A stretch of 61,186 nt of DNA from Planctomycetota bacterium (GCA_021413735.1 JAIOPV010000047.1:1-61186), one strand, 5' to 3'. Shown: positions 34,007 through 44,144, counted from the first letter of the stretch. Program-made: numbers and translations. Notes: generated by a model from the letters alone, not told the origin.

Positions 34007-35946
34007 ATGCCCGCTCTCCATCCGTTGCCACATACACGCACACCAGCCGTCCTGTTTCCGACAGCAAGCGCTGCCGCGAAGTACGTCGCGAAGGAAATCG
34101 ACAAACTCATTCGCGCCCGCAACGCTGCTGGCAAGGCTACCGTTCTCGGGCTCGCCACCGGCAGCACGCCCGTCGGGCTGTATCGCGAACTCATCCGAAT
34201 GCACAAGGACGAAGGCCTCGACTTCTCCCGCGTCGTCACGTTCAACCTCGACGAATACCTGCCGATGCCGAAGGAGTCGCCGCACTCGTACTTCCGATGG
34301 ATGCACGAGACGCTGTTCAACCACGTCAACATTCCGTGGGGCAACATCCACATCCCCGACGGCACGCTCGCGCCAGATGAGGTCGATGCGTTCTGTGTCG
34401 AGTACGAGAAGAAGATCAAGGCCGCTGGCGGCATCGACGTGCAGGTTCTCGGCATCGGTCGCACGGGGCACATCGGCTTCAACGAGCCCGGCAGTCCGCA
34501 CAACGCCCGCACCCGCATGGTGACGCTCGACAGCATCACACGCCGCGACGCGGCCAGTGGTTTCTTCGGCGAAGAGAACGTGCCTCACCAGGCGATCACG
34601 ATGGGCGTCGCGAGCATTCTCGACGCTCGCCGCGTGTTCATGATGGCGTTCGGCGAACACAAGGCCGGCGTCGTTTACAAGGCGCTCGAACAACCGCCAA
34701 CGGAAGCGATCTCCGCGAGCTTCCTGCAGGAGCATCCAGACGCGACCGTCGTTCTCGATGAAGCCGCCGCAGCGGAACTGACCGCGATCAAGCGACCCTG
34801 GCAAGTCGGCACCTGCGACTGGACGCCAGAACTGGTTCGCAAGGCGGTCGTGCATTTGTCGCTGACCGTAAGGAAGGGACTTCAGAAACTCAACGACGAT
34901 GATTTCCGCGATCACCAGATGTACGAGTTGCTACGTGAGAAGGGACCGGCCGAGAAGATCGGCGAAGTGGTGTTTCACGACCGCATGGCGACGATTCAAC
35001 CGTACCCTGCTGGTCGTGGCACGGAAACACCCAAAAACATCCTGGTGTTCTCGCCCCACCCGGACGATGACGTCATCTCGATGGGCGGGACGATCATCAG
35101 GCTCGTCGAGCAGGGGCACAAGGTTCACGTCGCGTACATGACGAGCGGCAACATCGCGGTGTTCGACCACGATGCCCGACGATTCGTGGATTTCGTCGAC
35201 GAGTTCCTGACAGCGTTCGGCACCTCCACGGAGCGAACGAGCGAGAGCAGCGTGAAGGAGCGGGTGTACAAGTTCCTTGACGAGAAGAAGGCGGGGCAAT
35301 CGGACTCGGAAGAAGTGTTGAAGGTGAAGGGGTTGATTCGCGCGACGGAGGCTCGTGCCGCGGCGCTGGCGTGTGGCATTCCGCCCGAGCAGTTGGAGTT
35401 CATGAACCTTCGCTTCTACCGCACGGGCACCAAGACGAAAGACCCGATTCACGCGAAGGACATCGAAGACATCGTGGCGTTGTTGCGTCGCTTGCATCCG
35501 GCGCAGATTTACATTGCGGGGGAGTTGAGCGATCCGCACGGCACGCACCGCACCTGCGCCGAAGCGGTATTCGCGGCTGTGCGACAACTTCGTAAGGATG
35601 AAGGCGGAAGGATGAAGGATGAAAAGAAACCCGACATTGGTTCTGATTCATCCTTCATCCTTCATCCTTCGAGGTGTGGCTCTACAAGGGCGCCTGGGAG
35701 GAGTGGGAGCCGCACGAGATCGAGATGGCTGTGCCGATCAGTCCGGACGTGCTGGAACGAAAGAAGCAAGCGATCTTCCGGCACCAGTCGCAGAAGGACA
35801 AGGCGATGTTCCCCGGCGGCACGGATCGTCGTGAGTTCTGGCAGCGTGCGGAAGATCGGAACATCGCCACAGCGAAGACCTACGACGCGCTCGGGCTGCC
35901 CGAGTATTTCGCGCTGGAAGCCTTCGTGAAGTGGAAGGATGTGTGA
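34007..35946 (+). pseudogene. NagB-like/LmbE fusion interrupted by palindromic element A2
   Basis: The fusion family (about 650 residues) joins a glucosamine-6-phosphate isomerase-like domain (about 15-270; TGSTPVGLYREL, FNLDEYL, GRTGHIGFNEPG) to a LmbE/PIG-L metal-dependent deacetylase-like domain (about 345-620; HPDDD at 351-355, and the metal His in DPHGTHRTCAE). In NagB the base lies at GNDGH; here Thr replaces that Asp, as in the fusion family. The reading frame is intact to R529 (35593). Element A2 follows and shifts the frame, so the ORF ends in unrelated residues at 35929. The true C-terminus (EVWLYKGAWEEWEPHEI to FVKWKDV, stop 35946) is in another frame. Removing 35594-35670 rejoins R529 to E in frame. 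Confidence 0.85.
35594..35670. repeat. Palindromic GGATGAA element, copy A2 (inside nagB-lmbE fusion)
   Basis: 76-77 bp. Left arm AAGGATGAAGGCGGAAGGAT continues with GAAGGATGAA; the right arm is made of ATCCTTC units. It sits exactly on a codon boundary of the fusion gene. Because its length is not a multiple of three it breaks the frame. Confidence 0.9.
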
Positions 35947-35953
35947 ACCTGAA

Positions 35954-35981
35954 ATTAGCCCCAAGCCTGCCTGGGGCTAAT
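35954..35981. terminator. Bidirectional hairpin between convergent genes
   Basis: ATTAGCCCCA / TGGGGCTAAT, 10-bp stem with 8-nt loop, located 7 bp after each of the converging stop codons. Confidence 0.75.
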
Positions 35982-35987
35982 TGAAGC

Positions 35988-37178
35988 TCACTTCACGATC
36001 TTGCACTTCGGCACTGCCGCCGCGAAGTCCTTCAGGCCCGCGGCGGTGACTTTCGTGCCGGTCAGTGTCAGCGTTGTGAGTCCCTTCAGTGCGGCAAGCT
36101 CCTTCAAGCCCGCGTCGGTGACGCCGCAATACGACAAGTCCAGCGACGTCAGTTTCGACAGCTCCGTCAACTCCTTCAAGCCGGTTGGTGTTACCCCCGC
36201 GCCATTGTAAAGCTGGAGCAGCGTCAAGCCTTTGAACGACGCCGCGGCTTTCAATCCTGCGTCGCTGCACTTCGGAAGGTTCAGGTAAAGTTTCGTCAAC
36301 TTCAGGTCGGCGAGATCCTTCAGACCTGCCCCCGTCATGCGTTTGCTGGCAATTGCGAGCGAAGTCAGGTTTGTGAGATCCGCCAGCGGCTTCAGACCCG
36401 CATCCGAAACGCCCGTGTCAGCCTCGATACTCAACGTCGTCAGCTTCTTCAATGCCGCAATTTCCTTCAGCCCTGCATCCGTCACTTTGGTCGCACGATA
36501 GATCGTCAGCGATGTGAGCTTCTGCAATCCGGCCAGATCCTTCATGCCCGCGTCGGTGACTCCAGGACCGGCGAGGAAGCTCAGACTCGTCAAGTCACTC
36601 AGTTCGGCGACAGCCTTCACGCCCACGTCCGTGACTTCTGACTTTGTACCGCCAACCGTGAGATTCGTGAGCTTCTTGCAACCTGCCACCGCTTGCAATT
36701 CCGCATCAGTGATCTTCCCACCCGTGAATGCGAATTCGCTCAGATTCGGCAACGTTGTGAGGACTTTCATTCCCTTTGCGGTCACGCTGGTAGCATCTGC
36801 GAACGCAAGTTGCTTCAGGTTTTTCAGACCCCCCATCTCCGCGACGCCAGCATCGGTTAAGCCTTTCGCGTCGGTGAAAATGATTTGAATCAGCGTCGTA
36901 CGGGCACCGATTTCCTTGGCTGCCGCGTCCGTGACCGCTGCTCCCGAAATCGAAACGCCGAGCAGATTCTTCAAGCCCGCGAGCGCCTTCAGTTCGTTCT
37001 CGCCAGACTTCGGGCTGATGGTGACTGCGATCACCTTGCCCGGCTTTCCGTTGTCACGCTGAATCTTGCCGCCAGCAGCTTCGATCACCTTTGCGGCTTT
37101 GTCTTCAACCTCGTCGGCGCGAGCGGATGCGATCCCGACCAACAGCATCAACGCGAACCCAATCCACTGGCGTGCCAT
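35988..37178 (-). CDS. Secreted leucine-rich-repeat protein
   Basis: 396 residues from the ATG at 37178, where a signal peptide begins (MARQWIGFALMLLVGIASARA). Residues about 80-390 are tandem LRR units of about 24 residues with the pattern VTDAGLKELAALKKLTTLSI, giving a curved solenoid. No catalytic domain. Such short secreted LRR proteins are abundant in planctomycetes and are presumed protein-binding; the partner is unknown. It converges on the interrupted NagB-LmbE gene. Confidence 0.88.
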   Translation of the reverse strand: MARQWIGFALMLLVGIASARADEVEDKAAKVIEAAGGKIQRDNGKPGKVIAVTISPKSGENELKALAGLKNLLGVSISGAAVTDAAAKEIGARTTLIQIIFTDAKGLTDAGVAEMGGLKNLKQLAFADATSVTAKGMKVLTTLPNLSEFAFTGGKITDAELQAVAGCKKLTNLTVGGTKSEVTDVGVKAVAELSDLTSLSFLAGPGVTDAGMKDLAGLQKLTSLTIYRATKVTDAGLKEIAALKKLTTLSIEADTGVSDAGLKPLADLTNLTSLAIASKRMTGAGLKDLADLKLTKLYLNLPKCSDAGLKAAASFKGLTLLQLYNGAGVTPTGLKELTELSKLTSLDLSYCGVTDAGLKELAALKGLTTLTLTGTKVTAAGLKDFAAAVPKCKIVK

Positions 37179-37243
37179 ATGTACCCCCGAACGAGAAGCG
37201 AGAACCATCGTGAGTATACGGCACCGCCTCGCTCAACGAAACA

Positions 37244-37275
37244 AGCCGATTGCGCGGCGATCCGCGCAATCGGCT
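37244..37275. terminator. Strong hairpin between two minus-strand genes
   Basis: A 14-bp perfect stem AGCCGATTGCGCGG / CCGCGCAATCGGCT with CGAT loop. It separates the PRC-barrel gene from the LRR gene; no T tract, so factor-dependent or a repeat remnant. Confidence 0.55.
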
Positions 37276-37297
37276 GTTCGCTTCTCAGTTGGGTGAA

Positions 37298-37323
37298 TGA
37301 GAACTCGGCAGGCCGCGTTCTCA
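37298..37323 (-). terminator. Hairpin after the PRC-barrel gene
   Basis: TGAGAAC / GTTCTCA stem with a 12-nt loop, 12 bp beyond the stop codon; weak, no T tract on the minus strand. Confidence 0.4.
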
Positions 37324-37335
37324 TTGGTTGCATCA

Positions 37336-37818
37336 TCAAGGATTCCGTCGTTCGATACGTCGGAGTTCACGCGGCGTCAGGCCGTAATACTTGTAAACGC
37401 CGGTTCGATACGTTGGTGCCCAATAGTCGGGGTAGGTGGTCGCGGTGTACGTCGGAATCGTCTTGTACACCTCTGGAGTAACGTTCAGAACCGCTGACTG
37501 ACTCTTGAGGTCGAATTTCGTTGCGTCCCACGGAACGGTAACGAGCTTCCCATCGTTCGCGACGATGAGATATTCCAGGTTGCCCGCACTGTCGAAAACA
37601 ATGTCGTCGACTGTGCCGATCGCTGTGTTCCCCTGAATCATCATCTTGGTGCCAAGGATTTGCTTGGCCCGATATGTGGCGACCGCACCGACACCCGGTT
37701 GAGCCTCGACACGGACTGGTTGGGCGGGTTGGACAGGAACCGGTTGCTGAGCGATTAAAACGCCAGCCGTGAGAAGGAAAGCGGCTGCCGAGCCACTACG
37801 AAGAACATTGCTCAACAT
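37336..37818 (-). CDS. Exported PRC-barrel domain protein
   Basis: 160 residues from the ATG at 37818 after AGGAG. A signal peptide (MLSNVLRSGSAAAFLLTAGVLIAQ) and a Pro/Val/Gln spacer are followed by a PRC-barrel (about 50-110: RAKQILGTKMMIQGNTAIGTVDDIVFDSAG, then LEYLIVANDGKLVTVPW) and a Tyr/Thr-rich tail. PRC-barrel proteins of this exported kind accompany stress and envelope genes; no ligand can be named. Confidence 0.85.
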   Translation of the reverse strand: MLSNVLRSGSAAAFLLTAGVLIAQQPVPVQPAQPVRVEAQPGVGAVATYRAKQILGTKMMIQGNTAIGTVDDIVFDSAGNLEYLIVANDGKLVTVPWDATKFDLKSQSAVLNVTPEVYKTIPTYTATTYPDYWAPTYRTGVYKYYGLTPRELRRIERRNP

Positions 37819-37910
37819 CGTTGGAAGCTCCTTTTGTTGGAAGATGACAATACACCGAATCACCACAGACACGGGAATCCATGTCTGTGACCAGCCGGCA
37901 TTGTGAAGGT

Positions 37911-37926
37911 TGCAACTTCTGCGCCT
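37911..37926 (-). promoter_or_regulatory. Weak sigma-54-like site upstream of the PRC-barrel gene
   Basis: On the minus strand AGGCGCA-GAAG-TTGCA keeps GG-N10-GC and a perfect -12 box, but the -24 box departs from TGGCACG. About 93 bp before the ATG. Confidence 0.3.
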
Positions 37927-38002
37927 GGCTTCCGAATTCGCCGTCGCGCGTTCAGCCCGTACAACGTTTGTGGTGTCCCTTCATTCGCGGATTTGGTAGC
38001 GC

Positions 38003-38959
38003 ATGATCGATTCGTCGCGTTCACCGCAGGAACTGGCCTCGCGATTGCATGCCCTCCGCGAGAATGTGGGGCAGGTGTTCCTCGGCAAGCCCGAAGTCAT
38101 TCGGCTCGCGCTCGTCGCGCTCCTCGCCGACGGCCACCTTCTGCTTGAGGACGTGCCAGGAGTCGGCAAGACGCTCCTCGGCAAAGCGCTCGCTCGCAGC
38201 CTGTCGTGTAAGTTCACCCGAGTGCAGTTCACACCGGACTTGCTTCCGGGCGACCTGATCGGAGTCACGATTTACCGCGACAAGACCGGCGAGTTCCTGT
38301 TCCAACCCGGACCGCTGTTCACGGAAGTTCTGCTCGCTGACGAGATCAACCGCGCCACGCCACGAACGCAGTCCGCACTTCTCGAAGCGATGAGCGAACG
38401 ACAGGTGACCGTCGATGGCGAAACGCGCCGACTTGGGCCACCGTTTCTGGTGATTGCAACGCAGAACCCGCATGAGTTCGAGGGAACGTATCCGCTGCCC
38501 GAGAGCCAGCTCGACCGCTTCATGCTGCGGGTGAAGGTTGGTTACCCGGACCGCGACGCGGAGCGTGCGATTCTCACGCAACACCGCGTCGGCGAACCGG
38601 TCGAGAATCTCAAGCCCGTGGTTGGCCCCGAGGATGTGCTCGCACTCCAATCGCATACGCGAAACGTGCGGGTGGATGCGGGCATTGCCGATTACATCCT
38701 CGATGTCGTGAATGCGACCCGTTCGCACGCGGAGATCGTCCTCGGGGCCAGCACACGCGCCTCGCTCGCTCTTTATCGCGCTTCACAGGCGCTCGCCGTA
38801 ACGGCTGGAAGAGATTATGTGATTCCCGATGATGTAAAGTCGCTGACGGAATCGGTTCTCGCGCACCGCCTCGTGACTCGTGGCTGGACCCAGGGTGGAC
38901 ACGCCGACGCTTCGCCCGTCGTTCGCGAAATCCTCGCGAAAGTCAAAGTGCCCACATGA
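38003..38959 (+). CDS. MoxR-family AAA+ ATPase
   Basis: 318 residues. Walker A GVGKTLLGK, Walker B LLADEINRA, sensor 1 in ATQNPHEFEGTYPLPESQLDRF (MoxR signature), and a C-terminal lid domain. MoxR ATPases act as chaperones with vWA-domain and DUF58 proteins. The DUF58 gene overlaps by 4 bp, so the two work together. Soluble. No good Shine-Dalgarno before the ATG at 38003. Confidence 0.95.
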   Translation: MIDSSRSPQELASRLHALRENVGQVFLGKPEVIRLALVALLADGHLLLEDVPGVGKTLLGKALARSLSCKFTRVQFTPDLLPGDLIGVTIYRDKTGEFLFQPGPLFTEVLLADEINRATPRTQSALLEAMSERQVTVDGETRRLGPPFLVIATQNPHEFEGTYPLPESQLDRFMLRVKVGYPDRDAERAILTQHRVGEPVENLKPVVGPEDVLALQSHTRNVRVDAGIADYILDVVNATRSHAEIVLGASTRASLALYRASQALAVTAGRDYVIPDDVKSLTESVLAHRLVTRGWTQGGHADASPVVREILAKVKVPT

Positions 38960-40104
38960 ACATGCAGCAACCGAGCGAATCCAAGAGCCATCCACTCGTG
39001 CTGACCGCCGAGGGGAAGGCCTGGGTTTGGGTCACGGTGTTGCTCGTGGCGATGGGCTGGTACAAGAGCATCAACCTTGTGCTGCTGCTCGGGTACTTCA
39101 TGTTCGTGCTGCTGCTGGTCAACGGTGTTCTCGCTCGTCGCCAGGGTCGCCGCGTGGTGGTTCGCCGTGAACCATCGCTGCCCGTGTACGCACAAGAAGA
39201 CACGCTCGCGCAGGTGACGGTCACGAACACCAGCACACGCCCCGCGACGATGACCATTGAGGACAGAGCAGGCGACCAGACGCTGATCTGGCTCATCCAG
39301 GGCTTGCCAGGCAACGAATCGGCTCCGTGCATGGCTCATCGCGTCTTCACGCAGCGCGGTCGGTTCGCCACGCGGGTGCGGTCGTGGTCTGGGTTCCCGT
39401 TGGGGTTGCTGCATTACGGACTTCAGGGGGAAGCAGGCTCGGCTCTCGTTGTGCTTCCGGCGCCGGGAGTGGCTGATGTGGATGGAATGCGTCGCTGGTT
39501 GCATCATGCGATGGGCGACGGACGCGCCAGGAAGTTGTTGCGTCGAGTAACGTCCGATCAGGCGGAGGTGCGAGGAGTGAGGCCGTTCCGCCCAGGCGAC
39601 TCGATTCGTTCGGTTCACTGGCGATCTACAGCACGTCGGCGAGAAATGATGGTGCGTGAATACGACGTGGCCCCGGCGCTGGATCTCATCTTGGTGGTTG
39701 AGCCGTGGCTTCCCGCGAACCCAACTCCACAGCAGCAGGAACAACTCGAAGCTGCGTTGAGTCTCACGGTCACGCTGGCACGCACTTGGATCCGAGCTTA
39801 CGGAACGACGGTGATCGTTGCGGTGGCGGGCGACCCTCGCTCCGTGCGATCGGCGTCTCCAACCGAGACGGGGCTGCGAACGGCTCTCGAACCGCTCGCC
39901 AGTGTGGTTGGTGCCGCAACGCACGCGCCGCTGGGGTCGCAGGTTTTCGGTCGTGCGATCAGTCGGTCGGTTCGGGTGTTGGTGAGTAGTCGAACTGCTT
40001 CGTCGCACGCGAACGCCTTGACGAGCAGCACAGGCCGTGCGTTCACGGCTGTGTCACCTGCGGATGGTCTGTCGTGGTATCAGCCGCCGAAGCAGCTGAA
40101 ATAA
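38956..40104 (+). CDS. DUF58 domain protein (MoxR partner)
   Basis: 382 residues, ATG overlapping the MoxR stop. Two adjacent N-terminal TM helices (about 18-56), a beta-rich region, then the DUF58 motif VRPFRPGDSIRSVHWRSTARR (about 212-233) and a vWA-like fold after it (ALDLILVVEP). DUF58 proteins are membrane-bound partners of MoxR ATPases in assembly or cofactor-insertion tasks. The stop codon abuts palindrome D. Confidence 0.93.
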   Translation: MNMQQPSESKSHPLVLTAEGKAWVWVTVLLVAMGWYKSINLVLLLGYFMFVLLLVNGVLARRQGRRVVVRREPSLPVYAQEDTLAQVTVTNTSTRPATMTIEDRAGDQTLIWLIQGLPGNESAPCMAHRVFTQRGRFATRVRSWSGFPLGLLHYGLQGEAGSALVVLPAPGVADVDGMRRWLHHAMGDGRARKLLRRVTSDQAEVRGVRPFRPGDSIRSVHWRSTARRREMMVREYDVAPALDLILVVEPWLPANPTPQQQEQLEAALSLTVTLARTWIRAYGTTVIVAVAGDPRSVRSASPTETGLRTALEPLASVVGAATHAPLGSQVFGRAISRSVRVLVSSRTASSHANALTSSTGRAFTAVSPADGLSWYQPPKQLK

Positions 40105-40216
40105 AGAGAATTCACCGCAGAGGGCGCGGAGAGAAAACCCAGCCGAGGAAGTCTTGTGAACTCTCTGCTCTTGGTTTTCTCACTGCGCTCTCCGCGTCCT
40201 CTGCGGTGAATCCTCT

Positions 40217-40217
<1 letters not shown>
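40104..40217. repeat. Palindromic element D between convergent stops
   Basis: Inverted arms 40104-40139 and 40173-40217 share ATTCACCGCAGAGG, CGCGGAGAG and GAAAACC blocks, with a loop of about 33 bp. It fills the whole space between the DUF58 stop (40102-40104) and the minus-strand TROVE stop (40217-40219), overlapping each by one base. Confidence 0.85.
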
Positions 40218-41848
<1,631 letters not shown>

Positions 41849-41854
41849 TCAATG

Positions 41855-41876
41855 AAAACGGCCGCAAATGCGGCCG
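41855..41876 (-). terminator. Rho-independent terminator between RNA1 and the TROVE gene
   Basis: CGGCCGCA / TGCGGCCG stem with a two-base loop, followed on the minus strand by TTTTC. It ends transcription from the RNA genes before the ATG at 41818, so the protein would need its own promoter or read-through. Confidence 0.75.
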
Positions 41877-41885
41877 CGAAAGTCG

Positions 41886-42077
41886 AAAGAAAACCCGTAC
41901 AAGTTCCATCGGCGAGTCCCTTGCGGGACACTTGCCCCCTTACGGGGAGGTGCCTTCAACCACTCGGCCACTCCGCCGTCAGAGGCGGAGGTGGGATTCG
42001 AACCCACGAATCGGTTACCCGATCACCGGTTTTCGAGACCGGAAAGTGTGTACGTCGTTTGGTGTTGGATACGGGTT
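41886..42077 (-). ncRNA. Permuted tRNA-Ser(CGA)-like RNA, candidate YrlA-type Y RNA (RNA1)
   Basis: Minus-strand order: a leader; an anticodon arm CCGGT-CTCGAAA-ACCGG (42042-42026, anticodon CGA); a long variable arm; a T arm GTGGG-TTCGAAT-CCCAC (42007-41991); the acceptor 3' strand CTCCGCC (41990-41984); hexaloop UCUGAC; the acceptor 5' strand GGCGGAG (41977-41971); and a D arm with GG ending in A26 (41951). Joining A26 to the anticodon stem gives a canonical class II tRNA-Ser. Leader and trailer pair: AACCCGTATCCA (42077-42066) with TGGA (41908-41905) plus TACGGGTT (41899-41892), leaving bulge ACTTG, and inside this ACACTT with AAGTGT. The outer stem runs into TTTT. No CCA; the position after the acceptor is U, not the G usual for Ser. 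Confidence 0.85.
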
Positions 42078-42093
42078 GGTTCAGTGTTCGATC

Positions 42094-42248
42094 AAAACGG
42101 ACCGTACAAGTTCGGGAAGCGATAGAACTGAGACAGTTGCGTCGACCATTGCGCCATACCGCCCATTTCTGAGCGACAGCGGGATTCGAACCCGCAGACA
42201 CTTTCGTGTCACTGTTGTGTGTGTACGCTTCCGCCGTGGGGTACGGCC
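42094..42248 (-). ncRNA. Permuted tRNA-Leu(CAG)-like RNA, candidate YrlA-type Y RNA (RNA2)
   Basis: Minus-strand order: leader; anticodon stem 3' strand ACAGT (42215-42211); variable arm GACAC-GAAA-GTGTC; T arm GCGGG-TTCGAAT-CCCGC (42195-42179); acceptor 3' strand TGTCGCT (42178-42172); loop; acceptor 5' strand GGCGGTA (42163-42157); D arm GCG-CAATGGTCGA-CGC; and ACTGT followed by CUCAG, anticodon CAG at 42130-42128. The gene is opened in the anticodon loop. The acceptor pairs over 7 bp with three G-U pairs, plus one extra G-C pair closing loop AGAAAU. Leader GGCCGTAC (42248-42241) and GGAAGCG (42232-42226) pair with trailer GTACGGTC (42107-42100) and CGCTTCC (42121-42115). A T run follows. 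The base at position 73 is C, unlike A73 of tRNA-Leu. Confidence 0.82.
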
Positions 42249-42419
42249 AGTACAGATATGACCCGACGTGTTGCCACGGGGTTCGCGGCCCCGCCGATTT
42301 TCTCTTTGTGCTTTCACATCGCCGCATGAGCCAAACCGGGAATTTTGCTTCCGAGTTCAGTTCCATTGCCCGCTTTGCCGATATTGCCGATACGACTGGA
42401 AAGAGAACGCGAGGCTGGA

Positions 42420-44144
42420 ATGGCGAACACAAACCGGATGCGTCGAACAGTCCGGTGGCTCGCCGGTGTGGGCTTGTTCTCGTTGCCGGCGTGTACCACG
42501 CCTGGCACGCAAATAGCGGGCTCGACTCCACTGCCGCCTGCACTGACACAGCGAACGAAGCCGCCGAGTCACGCTACAACTGGTGTTCTTCCCGCAGGAG
42601 CCCAGGTCGCTGCAGACGATAACGGCGTGACTCCTGCGAAGGCGATGACTCTGCCGACCGTTCCCGCCGCAGAGACACAGGGAAAGCCGCTCCCGATTGA
42701 CCTGCCGACCGCCCTCTCGCTTTCCAACGCGAACCCGCTCGACATTCAGATCGCCGGGGAACGTCTCCGCACTGCCTCGGCACAGTTCGATCGGGCGAAA
42801 GTGCTCTGGTTGCCGAACCTCGGGCTTGGCGTCGATTACTTCCGCCACGATGGCCAGATTCAGGACGTGGCCGGTCGCGTCTTCAACACGAGTAAATCGT
42901 CGTTCTACGTCGGGGCTGGTCCGACCGCAGTCTTCTCCATCGGCGATGCACTTTACGCTCCACTCGCCGCAAGGCAGATCGTTCGCGCTCGTCAAGCGGA
43001 TGTCGAAACGGCCCGCAATGACATCACGCTGCAAGTGGCCGAGGCGTACTTCAACGTGCAGCAAGCCCGAGGCGAAGTGGCTGGTTCCATCGACTCACTT
43101 CGCCGTGCCGAGGAGTTGGTGAAATTGACGGAGAAGGTGGCCCCCGACATTGCCCCAGCGGTTGAAGTGAACCGTGCGAAGGCCGAAGCCTCACGTCGAC
43201 GGCAGGCGGTGGAGTTGGCTTACGAACGGTGGCAGGTCGCCAGCGCCGAGTTGACGCGAATCCTCAGGCTCGAACCCGGCACGCTGGTCGAACCCGCCGA
43301 GGAACCGTCGCTGGCTGTCGAGTTGATCGACGCAAACGCGACGCCCGATGATCTGCTTCCATTGGCACTCACGCACCGACCGGAACTGGCTTCGGATCAG
43401 GCTGTGATCCAGGCCGCACTCGCAAGAATTCGGCAGGAGAAGGTTCGGCCGTTCGTGCCGAACGTGGCCGTTCGTGGGGCGGGTCCGCAGGTTGCGGCAC
43501 TCGCTGGCGGCTACTTCGGTGGCGGGAAGAATGATGACGTCGGCAACTTTGGCGGTCGGTTCTCGTTTGATCTGCAAGCAGTCTGGGAAGTGCAGAATCT
43601 CGGGTTCGGCAACCGGGCGAGTGTCCGCGAACGCGAGGCGGAACAGCGGGTCGCGCTGCTGCAATTGCTTCGCACGCAGGATCGGATCACGGCTGAGGTC
43701 GTGCAGGCACACACACAAATTCGGCGTGCGGCGAATCGCATGAAGATCGCCGAGGAAGGGGTTGCCGACGCGGCCGAGACAGCCGAGAAGAATCTTCGGG
43801 GTCTGGTTCCCGGCAAGAAGATCGGTGACCGCCTTGCACTCGTGTTCCGTCCGCAGGAAGCGGTAGCCGCGGTCGCGGCCCTCGATCAGGCATACCGCGA
43901 TTATTACGCCGCTGTTGCCGATCACAACCGAGCACAGTTCCGACTGTATCGGGCGCTCGGTCACCCCGCACGCAGCCTGACGACTCCCGTTCACAAGCCT
44001 GCACCGTCTCCTCCACCAGCCGAGGCCAAACCGGCTCGTGCTGCCGGTCCTGCCATGATGCCAGCTTCGTTTATCACGCCAGGCTCGCTATACCCAGGAC
44101 TGCCGGCTGTCCCGACATCAGCCCCGCCCACGCAGCCGAAATAA
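42420..44144 (+). CDS. Outer-membrane efflux lipoprotein (TolC/OprM-like)
   Basis: 574 residues from the ATG at 42420, where a signal begins (MANTNRMRRTVRWLAGVGLFSLPAC) with a lipobox (SLPAC, Cys about 25). An N-terminal Thr/Pro-rich stretch is followed by two outer-membrane-efflux repeats (about 95-300 and 310-530) with long helical heptads (VAEAYFNVQQARGEVAGS; AEVVQAHTQIRRAANRM) typical of trimeric TolC channels. A Pro/Ala-rich tail ends the protein. It is the first gene of a tripartite efflux operon; the pump starts 69 bp later. Divergent from the two tRNA-like RNAs. Confidence 0.9.
   Translation: MANTNRMRRTVRWLAGVGLFSLPACTTPGTQIAGSTPLPPALTQRTKPPSHATTGVLPAGAQVAADDNGVTPAKAMTLPTVPAAETQGKPLPIDLPTALSLSNANPLDIQIAGERLRTASAQFDRAKVLWLPNLGLGVDYFRHDGQIQDVAGRVFNTSKSSFYVGAGPTAVFSIGDALYAPLAARQIVRARQADVETARNDITLQVAEAYFNVQQARGEVAGSIDSLRRAEELVKLTEKVAPDIAPAVEVNRAKAEASRRRQAVELAYERWQVASAELTRILRLEPGTLVEPAEEPSLAVELIDANATPDDLLPLALTHRPELASDQAVIQAALARIRQEKVRPFVPNVAVRGAGPQVAALAGGYFGGGKNDDVGNFGGRFSFDLQAVWEVQNLGFGNRASVREREAEQRVALLQLLRTQDRITAEVVQAHTQIRRAANRMKIAEEGVADAAETAEKNLRGLVPGKKIGDRLALVFRPQEAVAAVAALDQAYRDYYAAVADHNRAQFRLYRALGHPARSLTTPVHKPAPSPPPAEAKPARAAGPAMMPASFITPGSLYPGLPAVPTSAPPTQPK

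Noticed and set aside
41852..42172. Overlapping small ORFs on the plus strand of the RNA region
   Set aside because: They run through base-paired tRNA-like sequence, have no ribosome-binding sites and no protein-like composition.
41886..42248. Permuted or two-piece tmRNA
   Set aside because: There is no tag reading frame or resume codon region, no Ala-type G3-U70 acceptor, and both units contain tRNA anticodon arms and class II variable arms.
41886..42248. tRNA genes split by group I introns
   Set aside because: The intervening segments are too short and lack the conserved core pairings; the halves are in inverted order, which an ordinary intron cannot explain.
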